DNA of 64,000 nt from Rapana venosa (lineage: Eukaryota > Mollusca > Gastropoda > Neogastropoda > Muricidae), in contig CM054143.1 of assembly GCA_028751875.1 (NCBI GenBank), forward strand, positions 65,399,254-65,463,253, in the 5' to 3' direction. The notes under the pieces were generated by a model. It did not search any database and was not told the DNA's origin. It saw only the letters and a program-made list of their open reading frames with translations. The translations under genes and the position numbers were made by a program. Shown here in pieces: positions 33,891 through 44,915 of this stretch; position 1 is the stretch's first letter; every line of letters starts with the position of its first letter.

Positions 33891-34300
33891 AACCCAAAAA
33901 AAATCAATACAAAATGAAATGGGACACCAGTAAATGAACCTAACTAAATGTCTCTGGAGTAAATAAGACTGAAATGAAAACCCTTTAAAAATTAACTGAA
34001 ATAACTACCAAACCATTAATAAAACTAAACCAAATAACAGTAAACACCCCCCCCCCCAAACCCCAATATAAAACAGACAATTTACAAACCAAACCCTAAA
34101 AAAGTAAAAAATAAACAAAACCCAAACCCAAAATAAAAAGACAAATGTTCAAAACCAAACCATTAAAAAATTAAACCCAGTGAAATACACAAAGCCAAAC
34201 CAACTCCAAAATAAAACCAAATTCAAAAAAAAAAAACCCCCCCCCCCCCCCCCCCCCCCCCATAAAAAAAAAAAAACAAAAAAAAAAAAACCCAATAACC

Positions 34301-34800
34301 NNNNNNNNNNNNNNNNNNNNNNNNNNNNNNNNNNNNNNNNNNNNNNNNNNNNNNNNNNNNNNNNNNNNNNNNNNNNNNNNNNNNNNNNNNNNNNNNNNNN
34401 NNNNNNNNNNNNNNNNNNNNNNNNNNNNNNNNNNNNNNNNNNNNNNNNNNNNNNNNNNNNNNNNNNNNNNNNNNNNNNNNNNNNNNNNNNNNNNNNNNNN
34501 NNNNNNNNNNNNNNNNNNNNNNNNNNNNNNNNNNNNNNNNNNNNNNNNNNNNNNNNNNNNNNNNNNNNNNNNNNNNNNNNNNNNNNNNNNNNNNNNNNNN
34601 NNNNNNNNNNNNNNNNNNNNNNNNNNNNNNNNNNNNNNNNNNNNNNNNNNNNNNNNNNNNNNNNNNNNNNNNNNNNNNNNNNNNNNNNNNNNNNNNNNNN
34701 NNNNNNNNNNNNNNNNNNNNNNNNNNNNNNNNNNNNNNNNNNNNNNNNNNNNNNNNNNNNNNNNNNNNNNNNNNNNNNNNNNNNNNNNNNNNNNNNNNNN
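34301..34800. other. Assembly gap (500 N)
   Basis: Exactly 500 N, the same as the second gap, so the length is a placeholder. Translated frames crossing it are meaningless. Confidence 1.
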
Positions 34801-34804
34801 TCCT

Positions 34805-35050
34805 GTCTCTTTTATTTTTTGAATTTATTCTTTTTTTTCGGGGGAAAAAGGAATAAGCACTCATATGCTTTTTTTTTATCCAGTCCCTGTGTGTATGCAG
34901 TTTTGTAAATTTTGTCATCCGTTCCCACTGGCACACAATGGCCTACTCTTCTGAAAAGCGGAACGGGTTTTAACGTGTTCGCAAGATGTTCTGCGTACGT
35001 TTGCACACGAGACCTTGGTTTATAGTGTAATCCGAAGGACTGGTTTTCTT
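34805..35050 (-). mobile_element. SINE-A fragment at start of contig 2
   Basis: Clean minus-strand SINE-A body: ttcgggggaaaaaggaataa, then gtccctgtgtgtatgcag, then 'cacaatggcctactcttctg', then gcgtacgtttgcacacgaga. The head is absent. Confidence 0.8.
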
Positions 35051-36102
35051 GATTCAAACAGAGTTTGTTAAAGAAATATGTCTCAAAAGTACAAGCACAA
35101 TCTTGACAGGACAACAAATAAACTTACAATAAATAGTCCTGTCATTATTTAAATACACAGATAATGATGGCTGGCTTCAGGTTGCAACAGATGAACCTGT
35201 TCGTATGATATGATAATTATCATTTGCAGTTAATTGAGCAAATGTAATGACAACAATCTTTCCTTTGGACATGCAACATACCCACGAGTCGTCTGCTGGA
35301 CTGTTATTCAAAAGCATATACAGAAAAATAAAGGAATGCAAAAACAATTTTGAAAAGTTGATTAGGTAAGAAGAAGGAGGAAAGAGCAAATGTTGTGGGG
35401 GAGGCAGATAAGAAAATGTGAGCACAGAGAGAGAGAGAGGGAGAGAGAGAGGGGGGGGGGGGGGGGGGGGGGGAGGCGAAAGCTTAGGTATGAAGACTGT
35501 ATGGGTTGTTAATACATCGCGGTACACTGTCCATCTGGTCACTCAACCAGCATAATCAAGTGACGCTCCACCACGAAATGAGTGGCTTAGCACCTGACCC
35601 ACTTTTCCGTTGGGAGCCATTTTAGGCAGGTTGTCGATTTTTGATATTTTGGTTAATTATAAAAATATAGCCTTTATTCTGCCTTGCACTGAAATATCAA
35701 GGCATAATTTTGTTTCCTTTTGCTTTCAAACGTGTTTTAAAAAATACCCTAGCCTTTATTTTGACCACCCATTACAATGCTAACTTGTCAATTTCTCATT
35801 TTGTCACTTCCTGCAGTCTATCATTTCAAGTTGTCATAACTGTTCGCAGAATTTTCCGATTTTGAATCTGTTTTTTTGTATTGGATATCGCTTTTATTAC
35901 AGATGAATACCATGTCAATAACTAACAATTGACCTCTGGTGCAATGCGACTCTGATGTGGTGGAGCTGACTGACACTTAGTTGACATTGACACCTAATTA
36001 TATACAATGGCAAATGGGAGATTGCCTACTACTTTGGGGAAATAAAGACACCCGTACCTGTACAAGACAAATGAAAAGGAGACTCTTATATATATAAGGA
36101 GA
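35051..36102. other. Unannotated stretch with GA/G tract
   Basis: A GA tract followed by a long G-run lies at about 35,428-35,473. The rest is AT-rich sequence without a recognisable exon or repeat. Confidence 0.5.
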
Positions 36103-36104
36103 CT

Positions 36105-36182
<78 letters not shown>
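36103..36182. repeat. (TA)n microsatellite
   Basis: Nearly perfect TA repeat of about 75 bases preceded by a duplicated 'ggagactcttatata' motif. Confidence 0.97.
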
Positions 36183-36184
<2 letters not shown>

Positions 36185-36230
36185 ACACAAAGTGAAAGCA
36201 TAACAACCAGCATAATAAATGTTCCCCAAT

Positions 36231-36253
36231 ATTTCGGCTTTCGCCTTCCTCAG
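36231..36253 (-). ncRNA. Possible hammerhead-ribozyme-like core
   Basis: The minus strand reads CTGAGGA, A, GGC-GAAA-GCC, then GAAA. This fits the hammerhead catalytic core CUGANGA / stem II / GAAA, with a 3-bp stem II closed by a GAAA loop and one extra A. Stems I and III and the cleavage site are not convincingly identified. The motif may instead be a coincidental stem-loop or the end of a retroelement. Confidence 0.2.
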
Positions 36254-36360
36254 GGGGGTTTATTATGACGTGATGGAATGACGTCAATCTCAATTTTACA
36301 TCATTGTGAAGTTTTTCGTATGACATTTTAAATTGAAACACCATACTGAGACGATGTTAG

Positions 36361-36454
36361 AGAGAGAGAGACAGAGAGAGAGAGCGAGAGAGAGAGAGAT
36401 AGGGGGGGGGGGGGGAATTTTACCTGGGACAATTATGGTCATATAGTTTATGTT

Positions 36455-36489
<35 letters not shown>

Positions 36490-36806
36490 ACACTTGCGCA
36501 CCCACGCATACACGCACGCATGCACACATATACACGCATATGCACATACACATACACATCCTTTCAGGAGACTATAAGCGAAGTCCCGTGTGGGAGCACA
36601 CTCAGAACATCCGGCCCACATGCCAAAACCCGTTCCACCTTTCGGAAGAGTAGGCAATTGTGCGCCAGTGCAAATGAATTAAACGAGTGCCAATTCCCTA
36701 TTCCATCATCCTCGAAGCAAATGAATGACTAAATAGTAATTAAACAATATACACATGCGCGCGCGCACACACATACACACACACACACACACTCACACAC
36801 ACACAC

Positions 36807-36837
<31 letters not shown>

Positions 36838-36853
36838 CACACACCCCACACAA
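36361..36853. repeat. GA/G and CA microsatellites
   Basis: GA plus G-run at 36,361-36,414, CA tract at 36,456-36,550 and CA tract at 36,755-36,853. A SINE-A fragment sits between the two CA tracts. Confidence 0.95.
36565..36735 (+). mobile_element. SINE-A fragment
   Basis: Contains 'caggagactataagcgaagt', then 'tttcggaagagtaggcaatt', then atcatcctcgaagcaaatga. The order matches the full copy. A block around 'gacaaaatttacaaaaccgc' is deleted, so the copy is internally shortened. Confidence 0.75.
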
Positions 36854-37841
36854 GTCAAGTTAGGTATTTTGGGGGGATTATATATATATATATAATGTGT
36901 GTGTTTATATTTACTGTTTTCCTCCATTTTTTTCTTCGGCCGTAATGGTTGGTACCTAAAAGACAGGCGGACAGTGTAGTGCCCTCCCTCCCTCTTTCCT
37001 CCTCCACCCCCCTCCTCCCTCGTTCCCTAACTGCCCGTCTGTCCGTGTCAGACAGCGTGTTGTCAAGACAGTGATTGTTGTTGTACTTCGCTATCCCCGC
37101 CAGCGCAGCTGACACCCGAGAAAACAAACATTACTGACAACAGCTTGTCTCTCCCTTTTACCCCTCCCCCCCCCCCCCTTCCACTCCCTCCCCCCCTCCC
37201 CACCCCTCCTCTCTCCTTTCCACCACCCCTCCCACCCCTCTTCCCACCTTTTCGTTTCCTTTCCCATACCCTGACCATTATAATGGGTTGCGTGGTTAGT
37301 TTTGTTTGATATTTTTCCCCCATATTATATCATATCACAAAAGTTGGTTTTGATCAGTCTCTTCTTTCCCCACCCACTACGCGCGTGCACACACACACAC
37401 ACACACACACACCACGCACGCACGCATGCACGCATACTTACGCAGAGCTGTACAATTACACTGAAAAATTAGAATTACAGTATGGTAGATAAGATCTCCA
37501 GGATGACTGTGGCACGGGTGTAGTTACTGGTCAAGCCGCTTGGACATTCATTTCAGTACTAATTATTTTCTGGACACTTTTTAAAGGAATATTTTCTTTA
37601 AACAAAACCCCCCAAAAGACAGGAGCAAAATAACACTCCTCTCTTTCTACTCCTATCTTCTTTTGTTTTTATAATGGTGAAACGTGTGATCTGCTCTTTT
37701 TACTTTTTTGTTTTTGGAGTGGGTTTTCTTAAAGTTTTTTTTTCAAGGGTTATCTGTTTGGTTAATGTTTTGTTTTGTCTTTTGTTTTGCATAGGTTTTT
37801 TTTTAAATGGTCTTTTTATTTGTTTTGTTTTGTTATGCGCT
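36854..37841. other. Unannotated, C-rich and CA tracts
   Basis: C/T-rich low complexity lies at about 36,980-37,020 and 37,155-37,250, with a CA/CGCA tract at 37,389-37,433. No exon is recognised. Confidence 0.6.
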
Positions 37842-37879
37842 TTGATTTGTCTTTGCAGGATATAGCGCTAATAAGTTCC

Positions 37880-37911
<32 letters not shown>

Positions 37912-37912
37912 G
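37842..37912 (+). mobile_element. CR1/L2-like LINE 3'-tail fragment
   Basis: 'gcgctttgatttgtc', then 'gcaggatatagcgc', then aataagttccat followed by (TTA)n. This matches the extreme 3' end of the LINE at 48,938-49,015. Confidence 0.7.
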
Positions 37913-38184
37913 TCAGTTTGTTTGGGTGGTTTTTGTGTTTGTTTTTGCTTGGTTTGTTTGTTTTTTGTGGGTTGTTGTTGGGGTGTTGTGTTGTTGTTTT
38001 TTTGGGGGGTATTCCTGTTTCTTTCTTTCTTTGTTTAAGTTCCTGACCTAGAATCCCAAGGTGAATTCCAATGCTGAGGTCATGCCTATGCGACCATCTT
38101 TTGTCTACCATGAAGGTGCCTACATTCCAGTTTCGGGGAACGATGCCTGCACACAGTCAGTGCAAAGGCATTGGTTTAATGTCA
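37913..38184. other. Unannotated GT/T-rich sequence
   Basis: T/G-rich sequence without recognised features. Confidence 0.5.
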
Positions 38185-38290
38185 TCCTTTCCTGCCAGCA
38201 CGAATGGCCTACTCTTTCTGCTCTTTTTTGTTGTTGAATGTTTTAATACGTTTTGTGTGCGTTCGAACATGGAGCTCTGTTTATAGTCTC
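38185..38290 (-). mobile_element. SINE-A fragment
   Basis: Minus-strand remnant: gtcatcctttcctgccagca, then gaatggcctactctttctg, then gtgtgcgttcgaacatggag and ctgtttatagtctctcc. It is interrupted by a T-rich patch and followed by a G-run (38,296-38,339). Confidence 0.65.
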
Positions 38291-38589
38291 TCCCCAGGGG
38301 GGGTGGGGGGGTGGGGGTGGTGATGGGGGGGGGGGGGGATGTAGATGTGTTTGATTTTTATGTCTGTTCATTTTAAGTGATATTAGACAAAATGTGTGTG
38401 TGTGCGTGCAATCTAAACGAAAAATACTTTTTAAAAATCTCAATAATATCTAACCTCACAAATGAACACGAAGACTATTCCGTCACTACTAGAACTATCA
38501 GGACTGATATTCCCTGAACCGTCACCACATCCCTGCCCCCCACCCCCTCCGGCCCCTCTACTCTCCTACTCTCTTCCCCTACAGTGTGT

Positions 38590-38850
38590 CAGAAGATCCC
38601 CTACAAGGAAAGACAACTCGCCAGGTTATCAAACATAATCTTTATACGGCCAACACTGTTTATTTTTCCCTGCCTGCACACTCCTTCGTGTGTGGCCAGC
38701 CACTGACGTGCTATTCCCTGTACTGACAGACAGACAGACTGACAGACAGGCAGACAGACAGGCAGGCAGACAGACAGACAGAGAGACTGTACTGCCATCA
38801 TCCTCCTGCCTGCCTGCCTGCGTCATGCTACTTACCTTTCCTGACGAAGC
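38590..38850. repeat. Segment duplicated in corrupted form at 41,440-41,565
   Basis: 'ggttatcaaacataatcttt', then 'ggccaacactgtttattttt', then 'gtggccagccactgacg'. A smeared version of the same string is found 2.8 kb downstream. It includes a GACA/GGCA tetranucleotide tract (38,725-38,785). Confidence 0.8.
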
Positions 38851-39009
38851 CAGTTGCCACAGCTAAGTAACGCTCTCAACAGTGGGTTCCCTCCCTTGTG
38901 GCGCTTTTGGCCGCACTCCCCATCTTTAGGCTGTGAATCAGCTTATAAAGTTGTCTGCAGTCCAGTGCTTGTTTTGAAAATGGCCTAACCCTGTTTAGAA
39001 CAGGTTCCA

Positions 39010-39490
39010 ACAGACGCTTTGCCGAGTGGTTAAGTCCATTCGACTTTAATCCCATGGGTCCTTGACATCGTGAGTTCGAATCTCTGGTGATGTTTGATAA
39101 ATGAAAGGAGGGGATTTTTACCATTTCCAAGATCAACTTCCAGTGCAGGCCTGCCAGTACCTTCATTCCCGTCGAGTATATACATGTGCAGAAGAAGATC
39201 AAATAGGCACGTTAAAGATCCCGTCATTCATGTCATCTTTCGGTGGGTTAGGAAACACAAGTATATCCAGCATACATCTTTGATTTGTTGCTTTACAAGA
39301 TTCAGCGCTATATAAATTCCATACATTATTATTATTATTTTTTTATTTTTTTTTGTTATTGTTATTATTATTATTATTATACACCTCCAAAGTCGAATGC
39401 GGCTACCTTCATGGTGGGCCTAAAACGGTGGCGTATGCAAAATCTCACCATTGGTGATCTTCCAAGCTCTTGCCGAGAAACGAAAAAAAA
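39010..39490 (+). mobile_element. SINE-B, full-length, with nested insertion
   Basis: Head with 'tgccgagtggttaagtcca' (A-box region) and 'gtgagttcgaatctctgg' (B-box). The body has 'caacttccagtgcaggcctg', then gcagaagaagatcaaatagg, then 'ggcacgttaaagatcccgt'. The 3' domain resumes at about 39,381 with 'cctccaaagtcgaatgcgg' and ends 'cttgccgagaaacgaaaa'. A ~100-base LINE-tail sequence interrupts it. Confidence 0.85.
39278..39380 (+). mobile_element. Nested LINE/SINE 3'-tail insertion
   Basis: 'gatttgttgctttacaagat', then 'cagcgctatataaattccat', then a long ATT/T-rich tail. It lies between the two halves of the SINE-B and is absent from the copy at 4,815. A short 'atac' on each side could be target-site duplication. 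Confidence 0.75.
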
Positions 39491-39764
39491 AAGAGAATAT
39501 TTTTAGGTTAGACAATGATGTAAGCCCACTGTTGACTGCCTTAGATGTGGCCATGTAGTCATGAAAAATTGGAAATGGTCCTTGTCTGGACGACTTGTGA
39601 GTGAGTGTTGTGTGTGTGTGTGGGGGGGGGGGGGGGGGGGTGTGGACTAGAGTCCCAGCGGAGTATCAGTTCATGGATTGCTAGTATCTTGGAATGTGTC
39701 AACAAACATGAATCACAGCTTTTCTTTGTGTTTTTTATATTCATTCTTATGGATGTCTGTGCCT

Positions 39765-39815
39765 GTCACTGTTGTACTTGCCCTTCATGGGAAGGTGCAA
39801 GTGTTTTGACTTGAC
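39765..39815 (+). repeat. Dispersed repeat with TTGAC tail
   Basis: 'cccttcatgggaaggtgca' then 'gttttgacttgactttgact'. The reverse complement of a close relative is at 60,375-60,430, and a longer TTGAC tail occurs at 8,330-8,402. Confidence 0.65.
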
Positions 39816-41029
39816 TTTGACTCAACTAGCCACCACCACCAAGCAACTCTCAGATTTATTCTACACTAAAGATCCCACACTTAATATAGCTTGTAGAAAT
39901 GCAGGAAAGGACAGTGTTTGCTGAATATATTTCTTTATTGATTCAAAGGAATTGAGTTTAACAAGACAACAGGAATTTGCAGCCGAGAGCTGTCCTTTCA
40001 CAGTACTTGTAAATCACAGTTGTGTATCTACTGGAGTATTGGAGAAAACAGCAATGGTTACACTCCACCTTTAGCTTCGGGGTCATGTAGTACCTTCTAT
40101 AGAGCGCTAGTCAGAAGAAAATAAATGCTGATTTTCTCAGATTTTTTAAAGTGTGAAAAAATTAAGTGTTCCAGGTTGTGGGATTGAGTACACAGAGAGC
40201 AATACCAGGTAGTCACGAGAATGTTGGAAGTGATCCTCAAATGAGGATTGCTTGTTTTCCTACAGTGTTGATCCCGCATGCATATTGTGCTTAAGAAGCT
40301 TGCAGATGACAAAGGACTGAGGGGTTACAGTGTTTGATGAAAAAAAACAAAATCAAAAATAACAAAATCTGTGCAAAAATTACACCAGTTTTGAGTCGGG
40401 GACTAGTCTGTCACAAAAGTGTTGGGTTTTGCGTGGCTTGTTTTCCATTACTATGGATGCCTTGGTACGTGCGGTATGACGCAAGAGAATATGCAAAAAT
40501 CGAAGGAAAAGTGTAAAAAAAAATGGTGGTCTGTAGCCAATACAGAAATAGGTAAGTCTTCAAAGCCGATTTGTGGCCTGCTTTTGTCTGGATAAATCAC
40601 GTGAGTAGGCCAGCTTTCCCTGTCTTTGTGGTAGTAGTGTGCCTTCAGTTTGCCTTTGATTGGCATGTGGGAGTTTGCCTTTCGATCACATAGACCATAA
40701 AACAACAGCTTTAGGAGAGGTGTATATATATATACATACCCCCCTCCTCATCCCCGGGTTGTTTCACTTTGTGCCCATCAATAAAAATTTCCTTTTCTAG
40801 AAGAAAATTGTAAAACAATGTGGTTTATTCTTTATAGACTGCACTGTCGGTTTTTTTTTTTTTGGGGGTTTTTATCATGCAGTTCTAGTGTTTGGCACAA
40901 ATACTGTGAAAACTGATTTATTTTTAATCATCTGGGTGGCCACACAATAGTTTTGTTTTCGCTTTGTTAAAGATTTCAAGTCTTTGCAAGGTGAGGGTGT
41001 GTCAGGTATTCAGTGTGTGCTTCCATATG
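39816..41029. other. Unannotated stretch
   Basis: No recognised exon or repeat. A short TATATA patch lies near 40,722. Confidence 0.5.
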
Positions 41030-42330
41030 GGGTGTGCCTTTTCTTGTTCCTTTCAGATGTTCACTTTCCCCAAAACCCAAAAACCCTACCACCCCCATCC
41101 CCCCCCAAACCCCCAAATTTGTGAATTTTCTTTCTCAAAGGAAAGAAGAATAGGGAATGAAGGGGGGTTTTACTTTTGCAAACTACTTATCGAATCAAAA
41201 AACAAACAGAACGGGGTTCCACATAACCAGCTTCAATGCTCAAGGTTTTAGGGGTGGTGGAAAAGTTGAGCTCATTTTTTTTCCCTATTATACAAGCATG
41301 CAATCTACAGTCCATCTTTCTCGTAAAAAAACCCCCCCCCCCTTCCCCTCAATTTTCCTCTCTCTCTCTCTCTCTCCCCCCTTTTCCCCCTCACACACAC
41401 AAAACCCAAACGCCCACAAAACCAAAAACCCTGAATTGTCAGAAGATAAAGGAAAACAACCGGAAAGTTATCAAACAAAATCTTTAAGGGGCCAACACTG
41501 TTTTTTTTTTCCCGCCTCAAACCCTTCGTTGTGGCCAGTCACTGACGTTTCCTGACGAGCCGTTTCTTTGTTGTTTTTTTTTTTTGTTTTCTTTTTTTTT
41601 GTTGGTTTTTTTTCTTACCATGTTGTTTTGGTTATAGAGGGGATTTAACGTGCTTTTGGTGGGTTATGTCCCCCCTTTGCCCCTATTTTTCCCTTTTTGA
41701 CGGATTAGAAAGAGTAACTTCCCTTTTTTGTTCCAAAACAAATTTTTTAAAAATTGAGGATGGGGAGGTGTTATTTTTGCTTTTTTTTTATCTTTTGTTT
41801 TAAAAGTTGTTTTTCTTTTTGCCTTTTTTTTTTTCCTCTTGCGCGCGCCCTTGTGTGTGCAAAAAAACCAAGAAAAGAATTTTTACAAAAAAAGGAAAAG
41901 CGTGTGCACTTTACATCTTATATGGAAAAATAATAAAAATAATAAAAAATGGAATTTATATGTGCTGTAATTTTCACAGCAAATCAAAAAGCGCTTGCAC
42001 TCAACTCATTTTCACATCTGCAAACCCAAAAGCAAGTAAAGTTCTAACAAGTCCAAGGCACAACACACAACACACACAAAAAACACACGTTATACACTTT
42101 TGGCAGGGGATGGGAATTTTTTTGGGTGTTGAAAAGCAGGGAAACTTTTAAATGAACAGGAGGGGAAAAATTTTTAGGTTGAAACAAATATGTCGTAGGC
42201 CCGTTTAAAAGTCACAAAGGCCTTTGGCGAAGGAGTTTGGGAGGCCAACCAAATCGATGGACCCAAAACGCGCATTTATTTCAATTAGGGTAATAGATTA
42301 ATAACAAGACTTTTTTTTCATCCGCCCCCA
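41030..42330. other. Second degraded-quality patch
   Basis: Same homopolymer-smeared texture as 14.45-28.36 kb. It contains a corrupted copy of 38,590-38,850 (at 41,440-41,565) and part of a LINE 3' end, and nothing else that can be recognised. Confidence 0.65.
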
Positions 42331-42475
42331 AAAGAAAAGAAAAAAAGAAAAAGCTGCAATAAAAACAAAAGCTTTAATTATGCTCTGTAAATCAGAGATA
42401 CGAGTCGTCGGCCAACGAGTGGACTGGTGGGAATCTAGGTGTTTGTAAAGCACAAGGAATGCATTTTATCTGATC
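41985..42475 (-). mobile_element. CR1/L2-like LINE 3' fragment
   Basis: 'gcgcttgcactcaactc' and then, with interruptions, 'aggcctttggcgaagg', 'cggccaacgagtgg' and 'ggtgtttgtaaagcacaa'. These match the minus-strand LINE at 10,046-10,400 block by block. The reading frame is destroyed. Confidence 0.7.
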
Positions 42476-42579
42476 TTCAATTATTAAATAATAAATAAAA
42501 TCTAATGAAAAGTGTTGGAATGGGCTACCTTAGTGGCTAGTGGGGTTGGGACAAAAATCAAACCAACATTTTATATAGA

Positions 42580-42650
42580 TTTACTTTATTATATATATTA
42601 TATATATATAATATATATATATATTTATTTATATTTATATATACTGTTGT
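42580..42650. repeat. AT-rich microsatellite
   Basis: TATA-type repeat just before the minisatellite array. Confidence 0.9.
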
Positions 42651-42679
42651 CGTCTAAATAATGATGTTACACTAAATTT

Positions 42680-44205
42680 ATCAGGCCTTAATTGATACCA
42701 CCAAGTCCCTGTATATGCTGATATGGCCTTAACTTCTATACCATCCAAATAGTATGTATATTTTATCAGGCCTTACTTCTTTACCACCAAGTTGTATTTC
42801 ATATCTGGCTTTACTTCTATACCACCAAGTATGTAGATTTTATCAGGCACTTACTTTCTATACCACCAAGTTTGTATATTTTTAGCATGGACTTTACTTC
42901 CAGTATCCTCTTAAGTCTGGTATATTTTACAGGCCTTCCTTTATTACAATAAAGTCGGTATAATGTTTAATCAGGCCTTACTTCTATACAATCAAGTCTG
43001 TTTATTTTACGAGGCATTACTTCTATACAATCAAGGTCTGTATATTTTTGCAGGGGCTATTACTTCATCCACCAAGTCTGTGTTTTAATATCAGGCATTA
43101 CTTCTATACATCAAGTCTGTAGATTTTTTCTCAGGCTATATTACTTCTATAACCCAAGTTCTGTGTTTATTGTTTTTATTCTGGCATTTACTTCTAGACC
43201 TCCAAAGGTCTGTATTTCATATCAGGCATTACTTCTAGACCTCCAACGTCTGTAATTTCATGTCAGGCTTTTTCTTTCTAGACCTCCAAGTCTGTCTATT
43301 TTTTCAGGCATTACCTCTAGGACCACCGAATCTGTGTTTTTTATCAGGTATTACTTCTAGATGGCCAGCTGTACTTGAATAATTATGTTATCATGTTTAC
43401 TTCTAAGGGCCACCTAGTCTCTGTATTATTCTATATCAGGTGTTACTTCTTAGTCCGCCCCAAGTATGTATAAAATTATAAATTATCAACCGTTACTTGT
43501 AATACCCTCATTGTAGTCTGTAAAATGATATCAGGTAGGTACTTTTAGCCCAACCAAGTCTGTTATCTTGATCATGGTATTACTTCTAGATCACTAAGGT
43601 CTGTATTTTAATATATTAGGTGGTTTTTTTCATATATTAATATATCAGGTGTACTTGTAGATCTCCAAGTCTGTATATAAAATTTATCAGGTTGTTATTC
43701 TAGATCTCTAAGTTGTATATGATATATCAGGTTGTTACTTCGCGACAGCCATGTCCTGTATATAATATATCAGGTGTTACGTGTAGATCTCCAAAGTATT
43801 GTATATAATATATCAGGCGTTACTTCTAAATCTCCAAGTTGTATATATTTGATCAGGCGTTACTTCTAGGACTTCATCTGGTTATAATTTATCAGGGCGT
43901 TACTTCTTGCCATCAAGTATGTATATATTTTATCAGGGCGTTACTTTCAAAATTTCACAAATCCCCATTCTCAATTTGGTTTACTTTCAAGCCCACAAGC
44001 TGTATATTAATTTATCAGGCGTTACTTCTAGACCTCCAAGTCTGTATATAATAATCAGGTAGTTACTTCTATTTATCTCCAAGGTCGGTATATAATATAT
44101 CAGGTGGTGTTACTTCTAGATCTCCAAGTCTTATATAATATTCAGGTGTTACTATCTAGCCATCAAGTTCTGTGTTATCATATAGCGATTACTTCTAGAC
44201 CCCCG
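42680..44205 (+). repeat. ~42-bp minisatellite array, roughly 35 units
   Basis: Unit contains 'atcaggcgttacttctagac' and then 'ctccaagtctgtatat'. Unit lengths vary by indels. Early units read cttctataccaccaagtctg, middle and late units read cttctagatctccaagtctg, so variants are spatially clustered. No coding frame persists. Confidence 0.9.
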
Positions 44206-44285
44206 CCGATTCCACCATTATATGTAGGCATGTTTAAATATTGAACATGCGCTTCAGAAAATAAGGAAAAGGAACAAAGAAAGGT

Positions 44286-44355
44286 GGGTGGGGAGGTGGG
44301 GGGGGGGGGGGGGGAGGGGGGGGGGGGGGGGGGGGGAGGAGGGGGGGGGGGGGGA
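44286..44355. repeat. Long G-run
   Basis: About 70 bases of G with few A or T interruptions. Poly-Pro frames on the minus strand are artefacts. Confidence 0.95.
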
Positions 44356-44484
44356 AGGAAAGTTGAGGGGGTGTGATACAACAATGCTCTGCGGTTGAGC
44401 GAGAGCGGTCCCATCCCTTCAGAATCAACAGAAGGCGCGTGAGGGTGGCATCTTATTGTTTTGGATTCAATATGGAAACTTGTT

Positions 44485-44840
44485 ACCCTCTCTCTCTCTT
44501 CTCTGTCGTCTATTTCTTCCCCCTTCCTCTTCTCTCTCTCTCCCTCTTCTTTCTAATAGTCCTTTTTGGACCTATGGGTCTGCTATGTTCTCTGTCTTTG
44601 GGTATCTTCTGTCTCTGTTCTGTCTCTGTCTCTCTCTCTCTGTTGGCCTCTCCCGATGGTCTTGTCTCTGTCTCTGTCTCCACTCTCTCTACCTTTTTCT
44701 CCCCCCCCCCCCCCTCTCTCTCTCCCTCTTTCTAACCACCCCTCCTTCTCCTCCCTCCCTTTTTTCCCCCTCTCTCTCCCTCCTTTTCTCCCACCTCTCT
44801 CTTCCATCTCTACCCCTTTCTCTTCTCTCTCTCTCTCGCT

Positions 44841-44872
<32 letters not shown>

Positions 44873-44879
44873 TCTTCTC

Positions 44880-44913
<34 letters not shown>

Positions 44914-44915
44914 AA
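44485..44915. repeat. CT-rich polypyrimidine tract
   Basis: About 430 bases that are mostly C and T, with (CT)n cores at 44,826-44,915 and a C-run at about 44,700. Confidence 0.95.

Larger units (their letters stand above)
27905..34272 (+). repeat. Duplicated block, copy A (end of contig 1)
   Basis: Matches 53,806-60,125 in direct orientation with an offset near 25,900. The left 450 bases are corrupted and the rest is clean. Sub-features shared in order are a CA tract, a 37-bp minisatellite, two SINE-A fragments, a GGT tract, CA/CG tracts, a 27-bp minisatellite, an AAACTAAACC satellite and a terminal C-run. The copies differ by substitutions and small indels: copy B has about 19 extra bases near 56,907 and about 24 near 59,020. 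That looks like two haplotypes. Copy A ends exactly at the N gap, and copy B starts exactly at the other gap. Confidence 0.95.

Noticed and set aside
34180..34936. ~240-aa frames on both strands
   Set aside because: They cross 500 N and consist mainly of unknown residues.
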